The notes: a model not told the origin generated them from the sequence alone. A stretch of 17,726 nt of DNA from Clostridiales bacterium (GCA_021200075.1 JAJQGZ010000212.1:3133-20858); one strand, 5' to 3'. Numbered from the stretch's first letter, positions 1 through 8,255 are shown. Translations and numbers: made by a program.

Positions 1-38
1 ATTTAGTATAATCAGTTTAACACATAAAAGTGTTGAAG

Positions 39-1001
39 TCAAGCGTTTGGGCTATATTTTTCCGCTCTGTCGATATTTTCCTTGATAACCGAGCAGGTAT
101 AGTCAAGTTGTTCCTTTTCCTTGTCATTTAAAGGAAGCTCGATTATATCCTCTATGCCATTTGCGCCGATAACGCAGGGAACGCCGCAGGATACGCCGTG
201 CTTGCCGTATTCACCGTCAAGCAAAACGGACGCAGGTATAACTCTTTTTTCGTCGTGGTATATTGCCTTGCATATATCCGCACAGGCGGCGCCGATACCA
301 AATTCCGTCGAACCCTTGCCGTTGATGATGTCGTAGCCGATATAACGGGTGCGTTCAAGCACATATTCCTTGGTGAGCTTATCGTATTTTTCACCTTTTT
401 CCTGCTGAAGCTCCTTGTAATGCTTTCCGCCGAGAGTGAGGGTGGAAAACGGAACGAAAGATGAATCTCCGTGTTCGCCTATGGCGCAGGTGGTAACGCT
501 CTTTCTGTCAATATCCGCAAGCTCGCTTACCATTCTCTTGAGCCTTGCGGTGTCAAGAGATGTGCCGGTGGAAAAGCACCTCTCCCTCGGCAGGTTCAAA
601 TGTTCCCTGAGATAGTGACCGATAACATCCGCCGGGTTTGTGATGGAAATAATAATGCCTTTAAAATCAATCGGCTTGAGATTTTCAATAACATCCTTGA
701 GCATAATGATTGAATCGTCAAGCATTTCAAGCCTTGTCTGCCCGGATTTCCTCGGCATACCGATTGAGTTTACTATTATATCTGCGTCCTTGCAGTCGTT
801 GTAGTCGCCGACTTTTATTTTGGTGGTTGAACCGAGGAACAGGCAAGCATCCGCAACATCGTAGCAGTTGCTGACCGCTTTTTCCTTATTCTTGTCGATA
901 AAAACTATTTCGTCGCAGGTACCCTGGAAGCAGAGCGCCATTGCAACATGCGAGCCTACATGACCGGCTCCGATTATAACTACTTTCCTTTTGCTGAACA
1001 T
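39..1001 (-). CDS. L-lactate/malate dehydrogenase family protein
   Basis: This 320-residue protein is an NAD-dependent L-2-hydroxyacid dehydrogenase of the LDH/MDH superfamily, cytosolic, reducing pyruvate or oxaloacetate. The N-terminal Rossmann motif GAGHVGSHVA is at residues 11-20. Catalytic residues all appear present: R90 (R109 of classical LDH), N122 in TNP, D150 and R153 (D168/R171), and H177 in GEHGDS (H195). The length is normal. The ATG has a clear AAAGGGG ribosome site nine bases upstream. It is the last gene seen in the minus-strand run, 49 nt after typA. The substrate loop reads GMPRKSGQTR with Arg84 where lactate dehydrogenases carry Gln102, which is the malate dehydrogenase state, yet a Thr sits at the position of LDH Thr246 (KGSTEFG). 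Lactate or malate specificity is therefore unsettled; the family call is secure. Confidence 0.9.
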   Translation of the reverse strand: MFSKRKVVIIGAGHVGSHVAMALCFQGTCDEIVFIDKNKEKAVSNCYDVADACLFLGSTTKIKVGDYNDCKDADIIVNSIGMPRKSGQTRLEMLDDSIIMLKDVIENLKPIDFKGIIISITNPADVIGHYLREHLNLPRERCFSTGTSLDTARLKRMVSELADIDRKSVTTCAIGEHGDSSFVPFSTLTLGGKHYKELQQEKGEKYDKLTKEYVLERTRYIGYDIINGKGSTEFGIGAACADICKAIYHDEKRVIPASVLLDGEYGKHGVSCGVPCVIGANGIEDIIELPLNDKEKEQLDYTCSVIKENIDRAEKYSPNA

Positions 1002-1050
1002 AATAATTATCCCCTTTAAAATTAAAATATTTGTGTTTAAAATCCGCTTG

Positions 1051-2883
1051 TTATTTGCTTCTGCTTTCGGCTTTCAGCCTTAATGCTTTGTCAAGAATTG
1101 TCTTTCTCAAACGGGTGGATTTGGGCGTTACCTCAAGAAGTTCGTCGTCGGCGAGAAATTCCATACTCTGTTCAAGTGAGAGAGTGGTGAGCGGAACAAG
1201 CTTGAGCGCCTCGTCGGAACCGCTTGCACGGGTATTTGTGACATGCTTCTTTTTGCACACATTGCACACAACGTCCTCGTCCTTTGCACATTCGCCCACT
1301 ATCATACCTTCGTAAACTTCAACGCCCGGGCCGATAAAGAGCTTGCCCCTGTCCTGAGTGTTCCACAGTCCGTAGCCGGTTGTGGTGCCGGTTTCGTGTG
1401 CAACTATAGAGCCACGATTTCTCGTTTCTATATCGCCCTTGTACGGCTCATAGTCCACAAAGAGCTGGTTCATAATTCCGTTGCCGTTGGTGTCGGTTAA
1501 AAATTCCGAGCGATAGCCGATAAGCCCTCTTGACGGAATTTTGATTTCAAGATGCGTCATACCGGTGCTTCTCGTGTCCATATTTTCAATTTCGCCCTTG
1601 CGGGAGCAGAGCTTTTCCATAACTACGCCAACATATTCCTCCGGCACTTCCACTATTGCAAGCTCAATGGGTTCAAGCGTTTTGCTGTTTTCGTCCTTTT
1701 TAAGGATAACCTTGGGTCTTGAAACCTGAAATTCGTAATTTTCCCGTCTCATAGTTTCAACCAGTATCGACAGGTGAAGCTCACCCCTGCCCGATACCTT
1801 GAATGTGTCCATAGAATCCGTTTCCTCAACACGCATTGAAACATTGGTTTCAACCTCTTTAAAGAGCCTGTCACGCAAATTTCTCGATGTAACATATTTG
1901 CCCTCTCTGCCGGCAAAGGGGGAATCGTTTACGATGAAGTTCATTGATATTGTAGGCTCGTCTATTTTGACAAACGGAAGCGGCTCGATATGCTCCGGGT
2001 CACAGGCGGTTTCGCCTATATTGAGGTCGGCAACTCCGGCAACGCTTACCAAATCGCCGAATTTTGCTTCTTTGCAGGCGGTTCTTTTAAGCCCTTCAAA
2101 TTGGTACAGTTTTGAAAATTTTATATTTTCCTGCGTGCCGTCGGTTCTGCAAAGCACATACGGCGTGTTTACTTTTATAACGCCTCTTTCAACTCTGCCT
2201 ACTCCGATTCTGCCGACATAGTCGTCGTATTCGAGAGATGAAAAGAGTATTTGTGCAAAACCATTAAGCTCGCCTTTTGGCGACGGAATATATTTAAGTA
2301 TAGCGTCGAGCAGGGGACACATATCTCCCTGACGAACGGTCGGGTCAAGGCTTGAATAACCGTCCTTTGCAGATGCGTAAACAACAGGAAAATCAATCTG
2401 GCTGTCATCAGCTCCGAGTTCGATGAATAAATCGAGAACCTCGTCTACAACCTCGGACGGTCTCGCACCATCACGGTCAACCTTGTTTACCACAACAAGC
2501 GGCGTTTTGCGAAGTGCAAGCGCCTTTTTCAGTACAAATCTTGTTTGCGGCATACAGCCCTCAAATGCGTCAACGAGAAGTAAAACTCCGTCAACCATTG
2601 TCAGTATACGCTCAACCTCTCCGCCGAAGTCTGCGTGACCGGGAGTGTCCACGATGTTTATTTTTGTGTTGTTATAATGGATTGAAGTGTTCTTTGACAG
2701 GATTGTTATTCCTCTCTCCTTTTCAAGGTCGTTAGAATCCATTACTCTTTCCTGCACGGTTTCGTTGTCACGGAAAATGCCGCTTTGGTGCAGCATTTCG
2801 TCAACCAATGTTGTTTTGCCGTGGTCTACGTGCGCAATTATAGCTATGTTTTTTATGTCGTTTCTTATATCCAAAATTTTCAC
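1051..2883 (-). CDS. typA: Ribosome-associated translational GTPase TypA/BipA
   Basis: TypA/BipA is an EF-G-like GTPase that binds the ribosome and helps assembly and translation under stress or cold. The 610-residue length is standard. GTPase motifs are in order: AHVDHGKT at 18-25, RGIT at 57-60, DTPGH at 79-83, NKVD at 133-136 and a SAKDG G5 element, followed by the beta-barrel, EF-G-like domains and the TypA-specific C-terminus. The longest reading starts with GTG at 2881-2883, but its ribosome site is poor. A TTG at 2872-2874 (giving MDIRND...) sits five bases after AGGTGA, the same spacing used by gltX upstream, and may be the true start. The gene lies 32 nt downstream of glnS and is probably in one transcript with it. 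Confidence 0.95.
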   Translation of the reverse strand: MKILDIRNDIKNIAIIAHVDHGKTTLVDEMLHQSGIFRDNETVQERVMDSNDLEKERGITILSKNTSIHYNNTKINIVDTPGHADFGGEVERILTMVDGVLLLVDAFEGCMPQTRFVLKKALALRKTPLVVVNKVDRDGARPSEVVDEVLDLFIELGADDSQIDFPVVYASAKDGYSSLDPTVRQGDMCPLLDAILKYIPSPKGELNGFAQILFSSLEYDDYVGRIGVGRVERGVIKVNTPYVLCRTDGTQENIKFSKLYQFEGLKRTACKEAKFGDLVSVAGVADLNIGETACDPEHIEPLPFVKIDEPTISMNFIVNDSPFAGREGKYVTSRNLRDRLFKEVETNVSMRVEETDSMDTFKVSGRGELHLSILVETMRRENYEFQVSRPKVILKKDENSKTLEPIELAIVEVPEEYVGVVMEKLCSRKGEIENMDTRSTGMTHLEIKIPSRGLIGYRSEFLTDTNGNGIMNQLFVDYEPYKGDIETRNRGSIVAHETGTTTGYGLWNTQDRGKLFIGPGVEVYEGMIVGECAKDEDVVCNVCKKKHVTNTRASGSDEALKLVPLTTLSLEQSMEFLADDELLEVTPKSTRLRKTILDKALRLKAESRSK

Positions 2884-2915
2884 CTGATTTCAGCAACGCC
2901 GATAGGTGTGCCTGT

Positions 2916-4580
2916 TTATTTCTTAATCTTAAAGCTGTCACGAAGCGGTACGGTTCTGTTAAATACCGGCATATCGTTTGTCGAATCAATATCCTTGCAG
3001 AAATATCCGTTTCTCATAAACTGATATTTTGCACCTGCTTCGCTGTCGGCAATCGCCTTTTCAATATATCCGTTTTTGACTGTGAGGGAATCAGGATTGA
3101 GATTGTCCTCAAAGGAGTTTACACCCTCCTCGTCGCTCGGATTTTCAACCGTGAACAGCTTTTCGTAAAGCCGTATTTCAGCCGGAGAATTTTCCTTTGC
3201 CGATACCCAGTGGATAGTTCCCTTAACCTTTCTGCCATCGGGAGCGTCGCCGCCGAGTGTTTCGGGGTCGTATGTGCAGTGAACACAGCAGACCTCGCCG
3301 TTTTCGTCAAGGTCGTAGCCTGTGCAGGTAACGAAATACGCCTTGTAAAGCCTTACCTCGTTGCTGGGAAACAGCCGTCTGTATTTCTTAATCGGCTCAA
3401 TCATAAAGTCGTTTTTCTCTATCCACAGTTCCTTGGAAAACGGCATTGTTCTCGAACTGAGCTCGGGTCTGTCCGGGTGGTATTCGCACTCGATTTCTTC
3501 CGTTTTATCATCGGGATAATTGTCGATAATTAGCTTCAGCGGTTCGATTACCGCCATTGCCCTCGGTGAGTTTACGCCGAGATTATCCCTTACGCACGCT
3601 TCAAGCAGAGCAAAGTCGATTACGCTGTATGCCTTTGAAACGCCGATTCTTTCGCAAAAATCCCTTATCGCTTCGGCAGGGTAGCCTCTTCTTCTCATAC
3701 CGCTTATTGTAGCCATTCTCGGGTCGTCCCAGCCGGTGACGATATTGTCCTTTACAAGCTTCAAGCATTTACGCTTCGATGTCAGCGTATAGTTGAGGTT
3801 CATTCTCGCAAATTCAATCTGGCGGGGCTTTTCGCCCTCGATAAGCTCGTTTACAAACCAGTCGTAAAGCGGTCGGTGATTTTCAAATTCAAGTGAGCAA
3901 AGCGAATGTGTAACGCCCTCAACCGCATCGGAAAGCGGATGCGCAAAATCGTACATTGGATAAACGCACCACTTGTCGCCTGTCCTGTGGTGATGTGCGT
4001 ACATAATGCGGTAGATTATCGGATCTCTCATATTGAGATTTGAGGAAGACATATCTATTTTTGCACGCAAAACCATTTTGCCCTCGGGAAATTCGCCGTC
4101 GGTCATTCTTTTGAAAAGGTCGAGGTTTTCCTCAACGCTCCTGTCCCTGTACGGTGAATTTTTGCCCGGTTCGGTAAGCGTACCCCTGCATTCCCTCTGC
4201 CGCTCGGGAGTAAGCTCGCATACGAATGCCTTGCCCTTTTTTATCAGCTTGATTGCACATTCGTACAGAAAGTCGAAATAGTCCGACGCATAAAATTCCT
4301 TATCCCAGTCGAAGCCGAGCCATTTTATATCCTCTTTTATGGAGTCTACATATTCGGTGTCCTCTTTTGTGGGATTGGTGTCGTCAAAGCGCAGATTGCA
4401 TATTCCGTTGTACTTTTGCTTAACTCCGAAATTTATGCATATCGCCTTTGCGTGGCCGATATGGAGATAACCGTTAGGCTCGGGAGGGAAACGGGTCTGT
4501 ATTTTGCTGCACTTGCCCTCTGCTAAATCCTCGTCGATGAAGTCGTGAATAAAATTAGAATTTTCCTTAATTTCTTCCAT
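2916..4580 (-). CDS. glnS: Glutaminyl-tRNA synthetase
   Basis: This is a class I synthetase that charges tRNA(Gln) with glutamine, 554 residues, the usual length. The HIGH motif is HIGH at 40-43 within PPEPNGYLHIGHAKA, the MYDFAH element at about 209-214 is typical of GlnRS, and the KMSKS-equivalent is TSKR at 267-270 in place of the MSKR of E. coli. The GWDDPRM stretch follows, and the C-terminal beta-barrel anticodon-binding half is present. The ATG has AAGGA eight bases upstream. Many Gram-positives lack GlnRS and make Gln-tRNA by amidation; having glnS beside gltX indicates direct charging here. GlnRS in Firmicutes is generally regarded as horizontally acquired, which is family knowledge and not shown by this sequence. 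The gap to gltX is about 60 nt. Confidence 0.96.
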   Translation of the reverse strand: MEEIKENSNFIHDFIDEDLAEGKCSKIQTRFPPEPNGYLHIGHAKAICINFGVKQKYNGICNLRFDDTNPTKEDTEYVDSIKEDIKWLGFDWDKEFYASDYFDFLYECAIKLIKKGKAFVCELTPERQRECRGTLTEPGKNSPYRDRSVEENLDLFKRMTDGEFPEGKMVLRAKIDMSSSNLNMRDPIIYRIMYAHHHRTGDKWCVYPMYDFAHPLSDAVEGVTHSLCSLEFENHRPLYDWFVNELIEGEKPRQIEFARMNLNYTLTSKRKCLKLVKDNIVTGWDDPRMATISGMRRRGYPAEAIRDFCERIGVSKAYSVIDFALLEACVRDNLGVNSPRAMAVIEPLKLIIDNYPDDKTEEIECEYHPDRPELSSRTMPFSKELWIEKNDFMIEPIKKYRRLFPSNEVRLYKAYFVTCTGYDLDENGEVCCVHCTYDPETLGGDAPDGRKVKGTIHWVSAKENSPAEIRLYEKLFTVENPSDEEGVNSFEDNLNPDSLTVKNGYIEKAIADSEAGAKYQFMRNGYFCKDIDSTNDMPVFNRTVPLRDSFKIKK

Positions 4581-4639
4581 ATTTCTGTTCCTTAAATTAA
4601 TTTATTGTTGGCATTCGGTATTTGAATTTTAATGAATTT

Positions 4640-6298
4640 TCAAACGCTTTTGTAGTGCTCAAGAGCCAGGTTAAGCCTTTTGCTCACTCTTTCCTCGCCC
4701 AAAAGTGCGGTGATGAAAAAGAGATCCGGCGTATTCGTCCTACCTGTAAGAGCTACTCTGATTACCGTTGATACATCGCCTATATGCCCTTTGAACGCTT
4801 CGGGGTTTTGCTTGTATTCCTTGACATTCGGCGTGCAGCCGCAGTCGGGGCATATCGCTTTCATTCTGTCAAACCAATGCTCCTTGTCGTCGTTTATGTC
4901 AAATATATCTTTGTATTTTTCCAGAACATTTACGGCGAGAGCAGGGTCTGCATTGCCTGTCAGGTCGTAACAGCTCACAAAGGTTTCGTCATACATATAG
5001 CTGAGATAATCGGGAATATCAGACCATTTTGTAATATCCTTTCTCGTCTTTTTATTTTCTCGGTCGATATTGAGTATTGCGGTTATGTAGTCGGTATCCT
5101 TTTCGTAAAGCTCGGCAAGCGGAGTGTTATATTCCTTTGCCCATTCGTAGGACTGTGAATAAACCTCCTCGGCTTTCATTTTTGATATAACATTTTTTGA
5201 AACATCGCTCAGCTTTGCAATGTCAAACAATGTGCCGGAAACCGACATTTTTTTCGGATTAAACGGAAAATCGCCGATCGGTGCGTCCTTGTTCGCTCTG
5301 CGCCAATCCTCAAAATTGGAGTTTGCGATTGTCATTATATATTCGTTTACGCTGTCTTTTGGATAACCCTGCTCGGTGTAATAGGTTACTGCGGCTTCGG
5401 GGTCTTTTCTCTTTGACAGCTTGCGCTTGCCGCCGTTTTCCTCTTTCATAATCGGGGCGATATGAGCGTATTTCGGCTGTTTGAAACCGAGTACACGGAA
5501 AAGCTGCAAGTGAAGCGCAACCGACGCTATCCATTCGTCGCCTCTGAAAATATGTGTGGTTCTCATCAAATGGTCGTCTATTGCGTGGGCAAAATGATAG
5601 GTGGGTATGCCGTCTGTTTTCAGCAAAACAACATCTATTACATTTTCCGGCATTTCGATTTTGCCCTTGATAATATCGTCAAATCTGCATTTTTTGTTCA
5701 TATCTCCGGGGGATCTGAGTCTCAAAGTCCAGGGCATGCCGGTGTCGATATTGGCTTTGACCTGCTCGAGTGAAAGGTTACGGCATTTTGCATATTTACC
5801 GTAATATCCTTTTATATCCTCGTTTTGCTGCTGCTCCCTGATTTTTTCAAGTTCCTCAGCCGAGCAAAAGCAGGGGTATGCAAGACCCTGTTCAACAAGC
5901 CTTTTTGCATATGTCTGATAAATTTCTTTCCTCTCGCTTTGCCTGTAAGGGCCGTAATCTCCGATTTCCTTATCCTCGGCAACCACTCCCTCATCGGCGT
6001 TTATGCCGTAGTCGGAAAGACTTTTAAGCATCGAGCTTACTGCACTGTCAACTTTCCTTTTGCTGTCGGTATCCTCCACTCTTACATAGAAAACTCCGCC
6101 GCTCTGTCTTGCGGTAGTGTATGCGACGGCGCAGGTAAAAAGATTGCCGAAATGCAAAAAGCCGGTCGGGCTCGGTGCAAATCGGGTCACTCTCGCATCC
6201 TCTTTAAGCTGTCGTGGCGGATAAAGCTCTTCGTAATATTCAGGCGTTTTATCAATCTGACTGAAAAGCAGATTGGCTAATTCTTCATAATTCGTCAT
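4640..6298 (-). CDS. gltX: Glutamyl-tRNA synthetase (clostridial long form)
   Basis: This class I synthetase charges tRNA with glutamate. RFAPSPTGFLHFGN carries the HIGH signature as HFGN (residues 49-52), and KLSKR (293-297) is the second ATP motif. A CFC pair near 143-145 with a later Cys at 172 (YAKCR) fits the zinc site of many GluRS. The helical anticodon-binding region contains a CPDCGC stretch. The protein has about 38 residues before the RFAPSPTG strand, whereas ordinary bacterial GluRS begins almost directly with it. The frame opens with GTG at 6305-6307, but I prefer ATG at 6296-6298 because GGGTGA lies five bases before it; that gives 552 residues. It is the first gene of the minus-strand run, with a promoter candidate about 35 nt upstream. 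Confidence 0.93.
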   Translation of the reverse strand: MTNYEELANLLFSQIDKTPEYYEELYPPRQLKEDARVTRFAPSPTGFLHFGNLFTCAVAYTTARQSGGVFYVRVEDTDSKRKVDSAVSSMLKSLSDYGINADEGVVAEDKEIGDYGPYRQSERKEIYQTYAKRLVEQGLAYPCFCSAEELEKIREQQQNEDIKGYYGKYAKCRNLSLEQVKANIDTGMPWTLRLRSPGDMNKKCRFDDIIKGKIEMPENVIDVVLLKTDGIPTYHFAHAIDDHLMRTTHIFRGDEWIASVALHLQLFRVLGFKQPKYAHIAPIMKEENGGKRKLSKRKDPEAAVTYYTEQGYPKDSVNEYIMTIANSNFEDWRRANKDAPIGDFPFNPKKMSVSGTLFDIAKLSDVSKNVISKMKAEEVYSQSYEWAKEYNTPLAELYEKDTDYITAILNIDRENKKTRKDITKWSDIPDYLSYMYDETFVSCYDLTGNADPALAVNVLEKYKDIFDINDDKEHWFDRMKAICPDCGCTPNVKEYKQNPEAFKGHIGDVSTVIRVALTGRTNTPDLFFITALLGEERVSKRLNLALEHYKSV

Positions 6299-6330
6299 AG
6301 TTTTCACCCATGTGTAAAAAGTCTCATCAT

Positions 6331-6359
6331 ATTATTGCACATCTTTCTTAAATATTCAA
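6331..6359 (-). promoter_or_regulatory. Candidate sigma-A promoter for the gltX-glnS-typA run
   Basis: Reading the minus strand, TTGAAT (plus 6354-6359) and AATAAT (plus 6331-6336) are separated by exactly 17 bases. Transcription would begin about 25 nt before the gltX ATG, leaving no room for a T-box leader. Both boxes deviate from consensus, so this is a pattern match only. Confidence 0.5.
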
Positions 6360-6371
6360 TATTTATTAACA

Positions 6372-6420
6372 TATTTTATTGAAAAAAATATTTTATTGTG
6401 TTGAAAAAATTATTTTATTG
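6372..6420. repeat. Three copies of TATTTTATTG in the gltX/acyltransferase divergent region
   Basis: TATTTTATTG occurs at 6372-6381, 6389-6398 and 6411-6420, separated by A-rich runs (start-to-start 17 and 22 bases). The block lies just upstream of the gltX promoter candidate, between divergently oriented genes. It could act as an AT-rich UP-element, as protein-binding repeats, or be simple AT slippage. Confidence 0.6.
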
Positions 6421-6510
6421 TGGTAAGTTATTACTTGTCTGCCATATCACAGCTTCGGCATACGGCAACTGTTTTATTACTATTTTAATTTTATCACGGA
6501 GCGGGAGAAA

Positions 6511-7519
6511 ATGAAAAGCAGAATTGCACATGGGATAACTTAAAGTTGTTTTTAATTTTTTGTGGTGCTTTGCCACCTCACTATAGATTATTTTGACACA
6601 AGCAGAGTGTTCGGCACAATTACTCTTACTGTAAATACATTCAGTATGCCGGCGTTCATTTTTATCAGCGGACTTTTTTCAAAACATTCGATATACAGCG
6701 ATAAGCCGCCGATTAAAAAATCATTGCAATTCCTTGTTGTATGCTTTTACATAAAGGTTCTCAATTATTTTGTAAATATAATTTTCGGCGTCAAGGTTGC
6801 GTTTGATATTTTTTCCGTCAAGGATGTTGCGCGGTATATGTTTGCAATGTCCGCCTGGTATCTTATCGCCTGGGCGGTCAGGAAGTTTGATGTAAAATAT
6901 GTTCTTACGCTCTCGGTCGTTATCGGCTGCTTTGCCGGGTATATGAGCGGAGATACGGACTTTTTGTGCATTATGAGGATAGTGTCGTTCTTTCTGTTTT
7001 TCTATGCCGGCTGTGTGCTTGACCGTGAAAGTGTGGAAAGCGTCACGGCGAAGAAAGGTGCCCATATCTTCTCTGTGGTATTTTTGATTTTGTATGTTGT
7101 GATATTCGCCGTGTATTTCTATGATATTGAATGGCTACAGCCGATGCTCTATTGCCGTTCAAAGTACAGCGCTCTCGATAAATATTCAGAGCGGGGCAGA
7201 CTTTTCAGACTTTGCTATTATCTGCTTAATGCCTGCATCATATTTTCGCTCATATCCCTTTGCCCGAGGAAGGAATTTAAAATTTCCAAATACGGCGGAA
7301 GAACACTGCAAATATACACATATCACCGTCCGTTTTGGTACATAATGGAAAATGTCGGACTTTTTGATTTAATTCACAGCGTAGGCGGGGGGGTGGGAAT
7401 GGATTGCAATTGCCATTGCCGTCTTACTTGTTGCACTGCTTTGCCCGAAGTTTTGGGCGGTGCCGTTAAATTATCTTATGAACCCAAAGGAGCGAAAATT
7501 AAATGAATCTTCCCGCTGA
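6511..7519 (+). pseudogene. Acyltransferase-3 family membrane protein, broken by three single-base homopolymer shifts
   Basis: The product resembles integral-membrane O-acyltransferases of the acyltransferase-3/fucose-4-O-acetylase type, which acetylate surface sugars. The longest open piece (6562-7506) covers the hydrophobic core: an FISGLFSK loop, many membrane helices, and a C-terminal GGRTLQIYTYHRPFWYI element. The start is missing from that frame. ATG 6511, with GGAG at 6498-6501, reads MKKQNCTWDNLKLFLIF if one A is added to the A4 run at 6514-6517; removing one T from 6556-6561 joins it to VVLCHLTIDYF. Removing one G from the G7 run at 7387-7393 gives GWEWIAIAIAVLLVALL and a natural end at 7519, overlapping the next gene by 17 nt. 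The restored protein is about 335 residues, normal for the family. Whether these are real mutations or read errors cannot be told from the sequence. Confidence 0.75.
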
Positions 7520-7679
7520 CCCGATAATCCTGCTCAGCTTCGTCAATACGAAGCTCAGGGATTTTTATCCGTCGCTCGATGCATTTTGCGATGATGCGGA
7601 TATTGATAAGCAAACGCTTTGCGACAAACTTTCATCCGTCGGATTTGAGTATGACGAAAAGCTGAATAAATTTGCATAA
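7503..7679 (+). CDS. DUF4250 domain-containing small protein
   Basis: This 58-residue cytosolic protein begins MNLPADPIILLSFVNTKLRD and ends FEYDEKLNKFA. The DPxxLLSFVNTKLRD opening followed by a short helical part is the pattern I know for DUF4250, a compact, uncharacterised family common in Clostridia. Function is unknown. The ATG has AAAGGAG upstream with a rather long ten-base gap. The gene overlaps the restored end of the acyltransferase by 17 nt, suggesting translational coupling, and is followed by a hairpin terminator. Confidence 0.85.
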   Translation: MNLPADPIILLSFVNTKLRDFYPSLDAFCDDADIDKQTLCDKLSSVGFEYDEKLNKFA

Positions 7680-7694
7680 AAGGTAATCTGTCTT

Positions 7695-7730
7695 AAAGTC
7701 CCGGGAACACGATGTTTTCGGGACTTTTGA
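7695..7730 (+). terminator. Hairpin terminator after the DUF4250 gene
   Basis: AAAGTCCCG (7695-7703) pairs with CGGGACTTT (7719-7727), with further partial pairing inside the 15-base loop. A short T-rich stretch (ATTTTT at 7731) follows. Its stem sequence is almost the same as that of the hairpin at 8196-8228. Confidence 0.7.
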
Positions 7731-7762
7731 ATTTTTCAAAGGCCGATTGTAAAATAAAAAAT

Positions 7763-7791
7763 TTGACAAATTTCTCTCTTTGTATTATTAT
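7763..7791 (+). promoter_or_regulatory. Strong sigma-A promoter ahead of the amidohydrolase remnant
   Basis: TTGACA (7763-7768, perfect) and TATTAT (7786-7791, five of six) are separated by exactly 17 bases. The start point would be near 7798, giving a leader of about 46 nt. The leader holds a small inverted repeat, ATCGGT TTTAC ACCGAT (7804-7820), which could be a hairpin or an operator. Confidence 0.75.
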
Positions 7792-7843
7792 TCAGTTATA
7801 ATTATCGGTTTTACACCGATTTGACCGAAACGGAGCGAGAGAT

Positions 7844-8173
7844 ATGATCACGGTTTTTACAAACGCAGATTTTATTTCCTTTAATGAAGACAATATTACA
7901 TATTCGGTTATGGTAGTCAACGGCAAGGATATTGCCTATCTCGGCTACAATATTCCTATGTGCTATGACGATGCAAAGGTGGTAGGCCTCGGCGGAAAAG
8001 CGGTTATCCCTTTGGCGAACGACAAGCTTTGCCTTACCTGCCGCCGTGCCGAATGCAGTGTACTCGCTCAGGGAGAAAGGGCGGATTTTGCCGTGGTGGA
8101 TAAAAATATACTCAAGGATTCCGAAAATCTAAAGGTTCTTGAAGTATATATTCACGGAAAGAAAAAAGACTGA
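7844..8173 (+). pseudogene. YtcJ-like amidohydrolase remnant with central catalytic barrel deleted
   Basis: The frame encodes 109 residues. Residues 1 to about 56 (MITVFTNADFISFNE to GGKAVIP) match the N-terminal strand region of YtcJ-type metal-dependent amidohydrolases, which are normally about 500 residues or more. The last 40 or so residues (GERADFAVVDKNI then KVLEVYIHGK) match the extreme C-terminus of the same enzymes. The intervening metal-binding TIM barrel, including the HxH after the first strand, is absent, and the join runs through LANDKLCLTCRRAECS. It retains GGAG eight bases before the ATG, a strong promoter and a terminator, so an inactive short protein may still be made. I infer an in-frame internal deletion; a genuine small protein is less likely. 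Confidence 0.65.
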
Positions 8174-8195
8174 TTATTATAATTTGATAATATTT

Positions 8196-8228
8196 AAAGT
8201 CCCGGGAGCGTTTAACTCTCGGGACTTT
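8196..8228. terminator. Bidirectional hairpin between the amidohydrolase remnant and galM
   Basis: A 13-bp stem, AAAGTCCCGGGAG (8196-8208) with CTCTCGGGACTTT (8216-8228), has one G-T wobble and a seven-base loop. GGTTTTGT follows on the plus strand; the T tract is weak on both strands. It sits between convergent genes and could end both transcripts. Confidence 0.75.
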
Positions 8229-8255
8229 GGTTTTGTAATTTATATTTCAGATGTT

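Noticed and set aside
19..34. AACAC-N6-GTGTT hairpin downstream of the dehydrogenase gene
   Set aside because: Five base pairs only and no T tract on the minus strand; not supportable as a terminator with the flank cut off.
1799..2221. Plus-strand 140-residue frame opposite typA
   Set aside because: Antisense shadow of a conserved GTPase with Ser/Thr/Leu-biased content.
6308..6510. T-box or other leader riboswitch before gltX-glnS
   Set aside because: The likely promoter leaves only about 25 nt of leader, and no T-box core sequence or terminator hairpin is seen.
6511..6543. Ten-residue frame MKSRIAHGIT as a leader peptide
   Set aside because: A single A insertion turns it into the missing N-terminus of the acyltransferase, which explains it better.
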